Assembly (NCBI GenBank): GCA_026182355.1
Contig: JAPFBL010000167.1
Location: forward strand, 967,001 to 1,031,000
From: Hermatobates lingyangjiaoensis
Taxonomy: Eukaryota > Arthropoda > Insecta > Hemiptera > Hermatobatidae
Direction: 5' to 3'
Length of the DNA: 64,000 nt
The position numbers and the translations under genes are program-made. Positions 22,528 through 33,171 of this stretch are shown here, piece after piece. The notes under the pieces are model-generated. The model saw only the letters and a list, made by a program, of their open reading frames with translations, ran no database searches and was not told where the DNA came from. Position 1 is the first letter of the stretch; every line of letters starts with the position of its first letter.

Positions 22528-23204
22528 AGTAAATAAGATATCATTATTAACCGTCTTATCTCGTCTATCGCTGGTGAAGTCGCCCGACCGGTTTTCGCAA
22601 TGGCTGCATCAACAATGGGACTAACTATACCTTCCAAAATCACGGATATAAATACCTATTTTCACTCAATGGTGCCAATATATGCCTAAATTTCCTACCT
22701 AATAGTTTTATTTTTTTTGTTTAATCTGTTTTTTGTCTTTTACAGTTTAAGTTGTATCTGTCCTGTCCGTCCTGTCGTCATTTCATGGTTTTTATTGGTT
22801 TAAATATTATATCTGTCTGGTGCTTGATTTGTTCGTTTATTAGGTTATCTAATCTTCAATTTAACTAAGAATCTAGTTGTTAGGGAAAACCTAATAAACG
22901 AACAAATCAAGCACCAGGCAGATATAATATTTAAACCAATAAAAAACATGAAAAGACGATAGGACGGACAGGACAGAGACGACTTAAATTGTAAAAGACG
23001 AAAACCAGATTAAACAAAATAAAATAAAACTATTAGGTAGGAAATTTAGGCATATAATAGCACCATTGAGTGAAAATAGGTATATATATCCGTGATTTTG
23101 GAAGGTAACGTTAGTCCCATTGATGATGCAGCCATTGTGAAACCGATCGGGCGACTTCACCAGCGATAGACGAGGTATGACGGTTAATAATGATATTTTA
23201 TTCT
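22528..23204. mobile_element. foldback element, 320-bp arms
   Basis: The left arm (about 22528-22848) and right arm (about 22887-23204) are reverse complements at roughly 90% with a 38-base centre. Outer ends read AAATAAGATATCATTATTAA and its mirror; inner ends meet near ACCTAATAAACGAACAAATC. No ribozyme core and no (TA)n flank, so it differs from the palindromes elsewhere. Class unknown (foldback MITE or an inverted pair of truncated copies). Confidence 0.85.
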
Positions 23205-25669
23205 AGCTTAGCTTGCACCAGGACTCGTTCCTGCTTTCGTTGATCTTTATGCAACGCAAAGAATCTACTTCTGACACAATGACAAGTGTATACCTCACCT
23301 TGTCACCCCGAAGACAACACCGCGTGATGGCCCAGACACATAACTGAGTCTAAAACATTCTGGACACTATACACTTCATACCGCATAATGGATCAGATTG
23401 AAACTATACCACAAATAACACATTACCTTGAGGATGAAAGAATACTTTTTATTGAAATTACATGAACGGAAAGGGGTGCCATGGGCTTTTTACTATCAGA
23501 AAAAATTATTTTAAACGCTTAACTGTAAACTAATACGCTTTGCCGAGTAAATAAGCAAAAATTAATTTTGAGTACAAAAATAGGCAACAAAGCTATAAAA
23601 ACTAAAAACTTATCTTAGAGCAATGGATAAGCTACAAAACTTATTGGTTTTTGGAAGATCAAGTGAAATCAAATTGTTATTTAATGGGTTAATAAAAGAA
23701 ATTTAAAATGTTTTAACGAGTTAATACGATATGCAAGAAGAAGATGCAAAAATCTAAAAAAATCAATGCCGATCAAACATATATTTATGATTTCCCAGGT
23801 TGAGAATATGTCGTCACTGTAGTTCCGATAGTTTTGATCTGCGTACGTATTATACATCGAACTCTGATAGAAACCACTATATTTGCTTTGCGAGAAAGTT
23901 GCTTAATTAAACACTTGGATAGCCTCTGTGTTCAAGCAGGAGGAGTACACAAGGAACTACGCGGTTACCCAACGCCATGGCGAGTACGTATCAGACAGGA
24001 ATTTGGGAATCAGAGTTGTCCGACCCAAAAAGAGAATTCCTTGAACGCGTCAAAACATTTAAATACATATTCTTATTAAATTCAAATTCAACAAACAGAG
24101 AGTGAGTGGAGTATAGGAAAGAAGCAAAAAAGTTCTATTCTGGTGATTCCGACCAATAGTCAGTTAAGAATAGGCATAAAGACATCACAATAGATTGTCA
24201 AACCGATTCGATTGTTCTATGGCAACATTAACACATTTGTGCAGTAAAACGAGTTCGTTTGTCTCTTTGAGACGTCAAACCTCTAAACCCCACTGTCAAT
24301 TTCAACTTCTGCCCACACTATTCCACTTGAAATACACTTCTCTCTAATCCAATCATCCTTTCTGAACCTAGTCAACCAAAATAGCCTTTTCCCTCTCCTC
24401 CCTTGGGCTTTGATCATGCTTTTGTATTTTTGTTTTTCACCATTGTTGCGAGGGAAAATACATTGTGTATTTCATTACAATTATTAATATTTTGTATTTT
24501 TTGTATGGATAATTTTTTTTTTTCTATTAGCTTGACTTAACAAATACTAGAATATAAACTGAATTTCCCTTGCAATCATATCAAAGTCAAAATTCATTTC
24601 AATGATTTTCTCGGTTTCTTAATTATTGATTTTAAATGCTTAATCCTATTTAATATCTTATGAAAACTACTTTAGCAATGTTGAATGAACTGCTTCTCTA
24701 TAGAACACGGAAGCTTAGCAATATTGTGCCATGTTAGCGCTTGAATAGGTGACTTCAAGTACCATTAACGCTAGTGTTCATTTCATTTTCCATGGTTAAT
24801 TGGTGCCTTATAGGATGAGAAAAATATTAATACCTATATTTACTTAACATTAATTTCATCCCGTAATTAACTTTTTATATGATTTTCTTTATTAATACAG
24901 GGTACAAAAAAAGAAAAAAAAACGATTATCATAATAGACATTTCGACCTGCAGTTCATCATCAGGAGAAGAGTAGAAACGGCATATATACTTACTTAATT
25001 TTCTCGTGATGACAAACTGTTGTTTGAAATGTCGATTAGACATTCTAAAAGCTTTCTCATTAAGAAAGAATCATAGATAAATGTCAAAATAGTCTTTTTA
25101 GAGTTTTTTTTTCATATTCTTTGAAATTGAAATCAATTCTTTGGAGTTTTCCCATTTTATAAATATATCAAGAGCAAGAGATAGTGAATGAAATGGTAAG
25201 GTAACAAAGAACTTAATGTTATTTCTTAGGACATTGAGATCAGCATCGCGGAGAGTACCTCATTAAAAATCATTTCCAAAACCTTATAAATATACGCCAG
25301 GGCTCTTTAAGTCAGGTGAATTTTTAATTAACAGTATTTTTAAAAGAACTTGGGCTCATAAGTTATTTTCATTAGTTTTATATAATTATGGTCTGTAATT
25401 AGTTTGCTCTTTTGTGTATATGCGTGTGTATATTTTAATTTTATTAAAATACTTGTCTAATCTTATTTCCTTACTGGTTTTTTCTTTAAGGTCTTCCTCA
25501 TTTACCTTATTTTCATTTACCTTTTATATTTATAACAGCTATTTTCTACCTCTTTTCGCAGCAGAGGGATGCATTGCTCTGATGACAAATATTAAAAAGC
25601 CTCTGATAATTCTTGCTGTTTGTTATTTTCATAGTGATTGCTTCTGTTATATTTATATATAAATATTGA
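23205..25669. other. 2.4 kb without recognised genes
   Basis: An 81-codon frame at 23834-24079 has no domain I know. At 24935-24985 the minus strand reads CTCCTGATGATGAACTGC, then GGTCGAAATG, a decayed hammerhead-like core with an imperfect stem II and no stem I. The remainder is plain DNA. Confidence 0.45.
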
Positions 25670-25925
25670 TAAAAGTATCGACCATGAAGTAGAAACCAAA
25701 TAAAATGTTTTACCAGGCTTTGATCAGTCTTCACGTTCAAATTAAACCTTCATTGCTGATATTTCGTTTTTTATTTAAAACCTTTTTCATAGACAGATTT
25801 ATGAAATTGTGACACAGAAAAAAATAAGTATTACTGTAGAATTTTTTTTTAAAAAAAAGGAAAAAAATTCGAATTTCAACAACTGTCTAGTTTGAAAAAA
25901 CACGTGACACCGCTTATAAAACTAT
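25670..25925. repeat. family H element, single arm
   Basis: Reverse-oriented match to the family H unit: TGATCAGTCTTCACGTTCAA, TTCATTGCTGATATTTCG, ACCTTTTTCATAGACAG, and a GTTTGAAAAAACACGTGACAC end. It follows a short TA-rich stretch. Confidence 0.6.
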
Positions 25926-26385
25926 GTATATATGAACACTTATGGATGATTTGTTATATATTTAAAAGAAATACTGTATTTCACTCTCTTTTTTTAGGTT
26001 TTTTTCTGTACACACGTAGAAAAATATGTAATACATGGTGGAGGTTATGAAGTGTTAATAGAAATGAGAATGATGAGGTTGATAGTCAAGGTGCAAGGCG
26101 TATGGGAGGAGCGTGACAAAGAAATGAATGGGAACACGGAATACCTCTAAGAAGTGGACGGCTTGCGCTGATAGCTCGTATTATGCGTCATTAGCAGTGA
26201 GGCGGCATTCGTCAGCCCATCCTCTTCATTTAGACGTAATTTGTTCAAGAGATGCTTCCTTCTTCTACTCACTCTGGCTCTAGTGCCTACATAACAAGTG
26301 CTACACATTATCTCAAGAACATACTTACACTGCTGTAAGTGAACAGAAATCTAATGGAGTAGAAATGCAATGATTTATTTCCATA
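25926..26385. other. no gene recognised
   Basis: No supported feature before the (TA)n at 26384. Confidence 0.5.
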
Positions 26386-26397
26386 TATATATATAAA

Positions 26398-26577
26398 AAG
26401 ATTTCACATAAACACGTGAAATAACAATCAATGATCAAACCACAATAAGAAAATGAGAAAGCAAGACTAAGATCTTTCAACCGTAACAAGCGAACCGAAC
26501 TCTGACGAAGACCGCTTGTTACGGTTGAAAGATCTTAGTCTTGCTTTCCCATTTTCTTATTGTGGTTTGATCATTGA
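26398..26577. mobile_element. family A palindrome, copy 7
   Basis: Complete outer hairpin ends. The left arm is shortened so that the apex is GCGAACCGAACTCTGACG. (TA)n on both sides. Confidence 0.85.
26498..26540 (+). ncRNA. hammerhead ribozyme, family A (3-bp stem I)
   Basis: CTGACGA at 26502-26508, GAAA at 26527-26530, AGATCT. Stem I is reduced to ACT/AGT because the apex lies right against it. Confidence 0.6.
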
Positions 26578-26593
26578 TATATATATATATATA

Positions 26594-26755
26594 TAAACGG
26601 AGCGATTCGCGCTCCGTTCTTCGACGTGGGGAGATCTCTCTCACTTCGTCCTCTCTTCTAGTCTACTCTCCTGATGACGAACAACAGTTCGAAATATTGA
26701 ATTTTGTAAGTGTTCTTTTTATTCTCTTTTCTGTGTCGTGCTTTGTGTAATTTAA
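26594..26755 (+). mobile_element. family C insert with hammerhead-like core
   Basis: Starts with a perfect GC-rich hairpin (ACGGAGCG and CGCTCCGT, 26595-26617) after (TA)n and ends at (TA)n. At 26667-26702: CTGATGA, extra C, GAAC/GTTC stem II with AACA loop, GAAA, ATAT stem III and U. Stem I pairs over only 2 bp. A plausible but weakened hammerhead. Confidence 0.55.
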
Positions 26756-26788
26756 AGTTATATATATATATATTATATATCGATAAAA

Positions 26789-26993
26789 AGATTTCACATA
26801 AACACGTGAAACAACAATCAATGATCAAACCACAATAAGAAATGGGAAAACAAGACTAAGATCTTTCAACCGTAACAAGCGGTCTTCGTCAGAGTCAAAA
26901 ACCCAACTGTTGGGTTTTTGACTCTGACAAAGACCGCTTGTTACGGTTGAAAGATCTTAGTCTTGTTTTCCCATTTCTTATTGTGGTTTGATC
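26789..26993. mobile_element. family A palindrome, copy 8
   Basis: The arms meet at CCCAACTGTTGGG, with almost no loop. The right arm carries CTGACAA (core G changed). Flanked by TA-rich DNA on both sides. Confidence 0.9.
26854..26896 (-). ncRNA. hammerhead ribozyme, family A left arm
   Basis: Intact on the minus strand: GACT/AGTC, CTGACGA, five-pair stem II, GAAA, AGATCT. Confidence 0.75.
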
Positions 26994-27004
26994 ATATATA
27001 TATA

Positions 27005-27484
27005 AGAATTAATAATAATTATATATATAATAGCAAAAATAACGCAAGTTTAGATACAAATACAACTCATTCCTATATTTTGAAAATCGTTTTCGTTAGG
27101 AGGCGAAGTATTCTTGAGGGAGGCTGTGTGGTGACAGAAGTCCAACAGCGGAAGCACGCCCATGATACACTCAGTTATACCACTACCACTAAAGGTAAAG
27201 ATATTGTAAATAAACAAAAGAAAATAATAAATAACAACTGAAATAATAAATGAATAGGAAAAAAATAATTATGATATAGTAATAATCATTCCTTTATTAT
27301 TTCTTTTTTTCTTTATTTCTTTTCATCTTTTTGTTCACTTCGTAGTTGTGGTATCACTGAGTGTGTACTTCTGCTCTTCGACTTGAGTCGAACATTGCTT
27401 CCTATAGGACTCTCTCCTGATGACGATTTTTGAAGAATAGAATTCGTTATAATTTTTATTTAAGTTTGTATGGCCCTTTCGTTT

Positions 27485-27490
<6 letters not shown>
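27005..27490. mobile_element. decayed ribozyme-type insert between (TA)n tracts
   Basis: Partly palindromic (CACTCAGTTATACCAC near 27170 mirrors GTGGTATCACTGAGTGTG near 27348). CTCTCCTGATGACGATTTTT at 27410-27429 begins like a hammerhead, but the expected GAAA is lost. It runs into (TA)n at 27491. Confidence 0.5.

Positions 27491-27520
<30 letters not shown>
27491..27520. repeat. (TA)n left of the PLE pair
   Basis: About 30 bp of alternating TA directly adjoin the left end of the inverted PLE pair. The matching tract is at 30853-30872. Confidence 0.9.
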
Positions 27521-27524
<4 letters not shown>

Positions 27525-27566
27525 ACAAACCACAAGGAAAAAAAAAAGCAAACAGATAGAAAAAAT

Positions 27567-27601
27567 GCTCTGAGGCCTTTCAATTTATGTCATCAGAGAG
27601 C
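27567..27601 (-). ncRNA. hammerhead-type ribozyme, PLE 3' end (minus copy)
   Basis: Minus strand: GCTCT/AGAGC stem I, CTGATGA, GAAA, AGGCCT, cleavage-site C. Stem II (CATAAATT) barely pairs, so activity is doubtful although the core is complete. Confidence 0.6.
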
Positions 27602-27942
27602 AAACAAGGTAAGAACTAGAAGGTAACATCAAAGGTGTGTACAAGGAAGGTAACTAAACAGCTGGGAAAACAAAAGTCGAAGAGGCATAATAAGAGAAAA
27701 ACAAAAAATACCCAATACAATTAAACAATGCAAAATGAACAATAAGAAAATTAATTAAATTAAAAAAATAAAAATATAAATAGAATAAGAAACAAGTGTT
27801 ATATATAATTCCTAACTATAAACAATATATAATAAATATAAACAAATAGATACAAATTAAATGAATGCAATATAAAAAAATAAACAATAATAAATGATAA
27901 CAAAACAAGAATACATGAGAAAGTAAATAAGTCAAATAAAAA

Positions 27943-29000
27943 TTATGTTCTATTATTAGAATCCACAATCTGGTCAGAGTTCATGTTCAACGTTGCAAGT
28001 ACATTCCGAAGGTCACCCACAGGACCAATTTGCCTAACTATACCTTCAATTAAAATTTCATCCAATCTAAAAAGCCCATGACTTATATTTATTAGTTTAT
28101 CAAAATTATACTTAATTAGGGCACTTTCTACTAAGTTCCTTTCCACATCAGATGAGAGAAATATCAATTCCTTGGAATCTTCCCATTTTATTGAATGATT
28201 TTTTGAATTAATATGTTGGAACAAGGCACTTGATTCTTCTTGCCTCCTGATAGTGTATTTATGTTGCTTCACTCTAGTAAGCAAACTTTTTCCCGTTTGT
28301 CCAACATATGAAAAATCACAATCTCTACAAGGAATCCTATAAACACAACCTTCCTTTTCTTTTCTTTCACAATTATTTACAAGTCTGTTTAATAATTTCC
28401 CACCACTACTGAAAACAACTGAAATATCCATTTTTTTCAAAAATACTGGGATGTCTTTTAAGGTTTGATTAAAGGGAACAACCAGAAGGTTTCTATTTGT
28501 AAAGGGTTCTTTCTCAGTTCTGGTTCTCAAAGATTCTTTAGTTTCTTTCAATACTTTGTTTATTAGGGATCTTGGATATCTTAATGATGAGGCAATTTGA
28601 TAAATGTTTTCAATTTCATCATTCAGGAATTCTTCACTACACAATTTAAACGCTCTTAGGAACATATTTCTGAAAACAGCTTTTTTGACATTTGAAGGAT
28701 GAGCGGAGAAAAAATGCACATAAGAAGGAACATGGGTAGGTTTTCTAAAAATACTATATTTTAGATTATGCCCATAACGATGTAAATTTAAATCAAGAAA
28801 AGGTAACTTATTATTGCTTTCAAGTTCTAGAGTGAAATCAATAGACGGAACGCACTTATTAAGGCTGTTCAAAAAATCTGCAACACATTCATTGTCTGGC
28901 CAAACACACAAAACATCATCCACGTATCGAAGCCATCTAGCATTGCTTGGCAAAATCTTCGGAAGAAATTGCATTTCAAAACATTCCATGAAAATATTGG
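27943..29000 (-). pseudogene. PLE reverse transcriptase C-terminus + GIY-YIG endonuclease (5'-truncated)
   Basis: Reading leftwards from about 29000, the frame starts inside the palm of the reverse transcriptase at the IFMECFE motif. It passes RYVDDVLCVW, the catalytic YVDD box, and continues through the thumb and linker (LPFLDLNLHRYG, IFRKPTHVPSYVHFF). It ends with a GIY-YIG nuclease: VYRIPC, YVGQTG, the arginine in LLTRVKQH and the glutamate in RNLVESAL. The first two motifs of the polymerase are missing, so it cannot be a working enzyme. The 357-codon frame's first few residues are junction sequence, not PLE. It is essentially the same protein as the plus copy (one Q/K difference in the overlap). 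It would act on element RNA in the nucleus if complete. Confidence 0.92.
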
Positions 29001-30391
29001 TTCGCATTTTGTCCACTTTGGTTGGTACTATTTCCCAGAGCCATATAAAGAATAGTTTGGACCTTGTCTCAAAATTGAAATCATTCTCTTTTCATAACTG
29101 TACTTTGATGAGCTTCGATGTGAAATCTCTCTTTACAAATGTTCCTGTTGAAGATGCGCTGAATTACTTAAGAGCAGAATTAGATACAAGAAATTTTAGT
29201 ATGCCTATTTCGGTGCCTGTCCTTATTGAATTAATTCGTCTTTGTGTTTGTGATTGTTGTTTTTCATTTAGGGATAAATTTTATAGGCAAAAGTTCGGTT
29301 TAGCCATGGGAAATTGTCTTTCCCCAGTTCTAAGCAATATTTTCATGGAATGTTTTGAAATGAAATTTCTTCCGAAGATTTTGCCAAGCAATGCTAGATG
29401 GCTTCGATACGTGGATGATGTTTTGTGTGTTTGGCCAGACAATGAATGTGTTGCAGATTTTTTGAACAGCCTTAATAAGTGCGTTCCGTCTATTGATTTC
29501 ACTCTAGAACTTGAAAGCAATAATAAGTTACCTTTTCTTGATTTAAATTTACATCGTTATGGGCATAATCTAAAATATAGTATTTTTAGAAAACCTACCC
29601 ATGTTCCTTCTTATGTGCATTTTTTCTCCGCTCATCCTTCAAATGTCAAAAAAGCTGTTTTCAGAAATATGTTCCTAAGAGCGTTTAAATTGTGTAGTGA
29701 AGAATTCCTGAATGATGAAATTGAAAACATTTATCAAATTGCCTCATCATTAAGATATCCAAGATCCCTAATAAACAAAGTATTGAAAGAAACTAAAGAA
29801 TCTTTGAGAACCAGAACTGAGAAAGAACCCTTTACAAATAGAAACCTTCTGGTTGTTCCCTTTAATCAAACCTTAAAAGACATCCCAGTATTTTTGAAAA
29901 AAATGGATATTTCAGTTGTTTTCAGTAGTGGTGGGAAATTATTAAACAGACTTGTAAATAATTGTGAAAGAAAAGAAAAGGAAGGTTGTGTTTATAGGAT
30001 TCCTTGTAGAGATTGTGATTTTTCATATGTTGGACAAACGGGAAAAAGTTTGCTTACTAGAGTGAAGCAACATAAATACACTATCAGGAGGCAAGAAGAA
30101 TCAAGTGCCTTGTTCCAACATATTAATTCAAAAAATCATTCAATAAAATGGGAAGATTCCAAGGAATTGATATTTCTCTCATCTGATGTGGAAAGGAACT
30201 TAGTAGAAAGTGCCCTAATTAAGTATAATTTTGATAAACTAATAAATATAAGTCATGGGCTTTTTAGATTGGATGAAATTTTAATTGAAGGTATAGTTAG
30301 GCAAATTGGTCCTGTGGGTGACCTTCGGAATGTACTTGCAACGTTGAACATGAACTCTGACCAGATTGTGGATTCTAATAATAGAACATAA
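29001..30391 (+). pseudogene. PLE reverse transcriptase + GIY-YIG endonuclease (5'-truncated, longer copy)
   Basis: From 29001 the frame enters PLE reverse transcriptase at ILSTLVGTISQSHIKN. It contains MSFDVKSLFTNVPVEDAL (about 29107-29160), GLAMGNCLSPVLSNIF (about 29298) and the catalytic YVDD (29408-29419). The GIY-YIG domain follows: VYRIPC about 29991, YVGQTG about 30025, KQHKYTIRR about 30066, NLVESALIKY about 30195. It ends at a TAA at 30389. About 460 codons remain of a protein that is usually 700 or more; the N-terminal fingers are absent. The open frame extends upstream to 28814, but that part is the antisense of the opposite copy and not PLE protein. The body has no stop or frameshift, suggesting a young insertion. 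The nearest relatives are Penelope or Neptune-type PLEs; I cannot assign the clade. Confidence 0.93.
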
Positions 30392-30734
30392 TTTTTATTT
30401 GACTTATTTACTTTCTCATGTATTCTTGTTTTGTTTAATCATTTATTATTGTTTATTTTTTGATATTGCATTCATTTAATTTGTATCTATTTGTTTATAT
30501 TTATTATATATTGTTTATAGTTAGGAATTATATATAACACTTGTTTCTTATTCTATTTATATTTTTATTTTTTTAATTTAATTAATTTTCTTATTGTTCA
30601 TTTTGCATTGTTTAATTGTATTGGGTATTTTTTGTTTTTCTCTTATTATGCCTCTTCGACTTTTGTTTTCCCAGCTGTTTAGTTACCTTCCTTGTACACA
30701 CCTTTGATGTTACCTTCTAGTTCTTACCTTGTTT

Positions 30735-30769
30735 GCTCTCTGATGACATAAATTGAAAGGCCTCAGAGC
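30735..30769 (+). ncRNA. hammerhead-type ribozyme, PLE 3' end (plus copy)
   Basis: GCTCT (30735-30739)/AGAGC (30765-30769), CTGATGA 30740-30746, GAAA 30755-30758, AGGCCT, cleavage-site C30764. Same poor stem II as the minus copy. It lies 344 bp after the stop codon and about 85 bp before the element end. Confidence 0.6.
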
Positions 30770-30852
30770 ATTTTTTCTATCTGTTTTCTTTTTTTTTTCC
30801 TTGTGGTTTGTTTTCATTGATTGTATCACGTGTTTATTGTGATTCATCTGCA

Positions 30853-30872
30853 TATATATATATATATATATA
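30853..30872. repeat. (TA)n right of the PLE pair
   Basis: Alternating AT tract joining the PLE pair to the next insert. The matching tract is at 27491-27520. Confidence 0.9.
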
Positions 30873-31184
30873 TAAAGAAACATAGAGATATCAAAAGAAC
30901 ACACTTACAGTCTCTAATTTTCGGTTTGAACCGTCTTCAGGAGGGATAAGAGAGGGAAACCAAGCGCACTGGTTCAGAGACGGTTGGAGACCCAACAATT
31001 GGAGAGACGGTCTCCAACCGTCTCTGAACCAGTGCGCTTGGTTTCCCTCTCTTATCTCTCCTGAAGACGGTTCAAAGAGAAAATTAGAGACTGTAAGTGT
31101 GTTCTTTTGATATATCTATGTTTCTTTGTCTATATTGAACTATATTTGTCAGTTTTGGATCGTATTTCCAACGAAAAAGTATAT
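30873..31184. mobile_element. family D palindrome, best-preserved copy
   Basis: Arms of about 100 bp share AGAGAGGGAAACCAAGCGCA and its mirror, meeting near 31000-31015. The right end has the family 3' terminus (TTTGGATCGTATTTCCAACG, then AAAAAGTATATATA). A hammerhead core sits in each arm. The right one has a damaged stem II (ACC changed to AGA). Confidence 0.85.
30911..30944 (-). ncRNA. hammerhead ribozyme, family D
   Basis: Minus strand: CTGAAGA, extra C, GGT/ACC stem II with TCAA loop, GAAA, self-complementary AATT as stem III, cleavage-site A. Stem I is CTC/GAG (3 bp; a fourth pair is mutated). This is a shorter stem III than in the AGGCCT and AGATCT families. Confidence 0.6.
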
Positions 31185-31188
31185 ATAT

Positions 31189-31412
31189 ACTATCAAACCA
31201 CAATATAAATGAGGAAAAATGACTAATATCTTTCAACCGTAACAAGCGGTCTTCGTCAGAGTTAAAAACTCAACTGTTGGGTTTTTAACTCTGACAGTTG
31301 GGTTTTTGACTTTGACAAAGACCGCTTGTTACGGTTGAAATATCTTAGTCTTTTTTTCCCATTTCATATTGTGGTTTGATCGTTGATTGTTATTTCACGT
31401 GTTTATGTGAAA
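31189..31412. mobile_element. family A palindrome, copy 9, diverged
   Basis: Both arms and the terminal hairpin are present. The apex region contains an extra TTGGGTTTTTAACTCTGACAG duplication. The right arm has CTTTGACAAAG in place of the core. Confidence 0.8.
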
Positions 31413-32649
31413 TTTAGTATGGATAGGGTCATTGGACCTTAGGGTTAAAAGTTCAAAAAACTCTATAACGACCATGCTTCCAGGGGTGATGATCGAATTT
31501 TTAAAATATTTCTGTTGGCTTGATAGGGATATTAACAAAAGATTGTAAAATATGCATACATATTAATATTAAATTAATTTAAAGTCAATTAAAGAAAATA
31601 AGAGATAAAGATGGAGGAAAAGAGAAAAAGAGAGAGAGAAACTGAGGAAGAATATTTGTTTGTAAAATAATAAGTACCAAAAGTAGCAATAACATTAATC
31701 TGATATGATCAGTGCACCCTAACGAATCGTCTACGGTTTAAAATTATATAAGTGAAAACATGTAACGTCTCACATCTTTTCATTTAATTTAGATTGTCCT
31801 AAATGTATGTTTGACTGTGCTACATGTATTATTTATTATAAAAGTTCCTGTTCAGTTTAATCGGATTTTAATCTTTTTCTGAGAAATCTTTCATGAACTG
31901 AATATGTAGAAAAAAAAATTGACTGAATGTATTGAAAAAACTTGAGAATTATGTTCGTAAAGTCTTTATATGGTAAAAAGGAGGATATTTATCAAACAAT
32001 GTAATTTAGTGCAAAAAGAAATTAGGTTTCCTCATAATCAATGCAAATATTCTGTTGGGAAAGTAAGAAAATTTAGAAAAAAAAAAAAGAAAAAAGGAAT
32101 TAGTTGTTGTGTTAAACTTCGACCGACCTTATTAATATTTATTAAGTAAGCTGATGTATTTGTTGTGACTGTGGGGTTTTAAATTGCTAGAAATAACACA
32201 GGGGAGAAAAAAAAAAGGAAATTAAGCGGGTTTAATATTCCTCGCAAGATTGTATTTTTTTCCTTGCGCTATTTATCGATTTAAGATTGATTTTGCAGGA
32301 ATGAGTAGAGTGGAGAGATAAAGTACTTTTATGCCACAGTGGGGAGAAGATGTAGCATGATTGATTGGCCAGTTGTGTGGGGCTTCTTGTAATAAGTGTA
32401 CGACGTTGAAGCCCTTTGGAGACCAGGCCAGAGTCCAGTGCCCTTTAACTGCTAAATGCTTTTTTTTTGTATTTTTTTTCAATTCATTTGTTCATTATTC
32501 ATGAATGGTATTAAATATATCTGTAGGCTATTTGACCCAAATGATACCTAAAGCTTTGAACTAAACAGCTACCTATACAAACAGCTCGCCAGCCCCACTT
32601 TACCTAATGAGACACACCTATATCAGAGTAAATTATAGGTACGTAGTAA
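31413..32649. other. no gene recognised
   Basis: AT-rich with an AG-rich patch (31610-31650). A 69-codon minus-strand frame (32273-32482) shows no domain. Confidence 0.45.
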
Positions 32650-32911
32650 ATAGAAAAACACATTTACTGTCTCTAAACTTTGGTTAGAACTGTCTTCAAA
32701 AGAGATTGGAGAGAGAAACCAAGCTCACTGGTACAGAGACGATTGGATCTTCAAACAGTTAACTTAGATTCCCTCTCTTATCTCTCCTGAAGACGGTTCA
32801 AACCAAAAATTGGAGACTGTAAATGTAAGTTTTAAATTTCTGTATGTTTCTTTATCTACTTGAACTTTATTTGTCCGTTTGGGATCGTATTTTTATCGAA
32901 AAAGTATAAAT
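32650..32911. mobile_element. family D palindrome, decayed
   Basis: TACTGTCTCTAAACTTTGG (left) mirrors the right-hand CTGAAGACGGTTC region (32787-32799). The GAAA is AAAA and the cleavage-site base is G, so no active ribozyme is predicted. The 3' terminus ATCGTATTTTTATCGAAAAA is retained. Confidence 0.7.
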
Positions 32912-33082
32912 AATAACATTTCACAATTAACACGTGAAATATAAATCAATGTTCAAACCACAATTAAATATCAGGAAAAAGAATAAACTAAAAAAGACTA
33001 GCGGTCTTTACCTTGACTCTGATGGCGTGTTATGGTTGAAAGATCTTAGTCTTTTCTCATTTCTTATTGTAGTTTGGATGTT
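32912..33082. mobile_element. family A copy 10, strongly decayed
   Basis: The terminal TTTCACAATTAACACGTGAAA and the right arm TTGAAAGATCTTAGTC survive; the core does not. It ends at about 50 bp of (TA)n (33087-33135). Confidence 0.7.
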
Positions 33083-33083
33083 G

Positions 33084-33139
<56 letters not shown>

Positions 33140-33171
33140 TGTATATTGGCAGCAGATTCTCTTGTAAACAT

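Larger units (their letters stand above)
27521..30852. mobile_element. Penelope-like element, head-to-head inverted pair
   Basis: Two 5'-truncated PLE copies face outwards from a junction at about 29000/29001. The minus copy runs from 29000 down to 27521. The plus copy runs from 29001 to 30852 and keeps about 330 bp more of the reverse transcriptase. The shared about 1.48-kb arms are close to identical in coding sequence and differ by a few bases in the A/T-rich 3' part. Each arm ends in a hammerhead, and the right end also keeps a terminal hairpin (ATCACGTGTTTATTGTGAT) before (TA)n. PLEs encode reverse transcriptase plus GIY-YIG endonuclease and often occur as partial tandem or inverted copies. 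Confidence 0.92.

Noticed and set aside
28814..29000. N-terminal extension of the 525-codon plus-strand frame
   Set aside because: This part is the antisense of the minus PLE copy that happens to stay open through the head-to-head junction; it is not PLE protein.
29281..29520. 79-codon minus-strand frame identical to the start of the plus frame
   Set aside because: Antisense of the plus PLE copy, a mirror artefact of the inverted pair.
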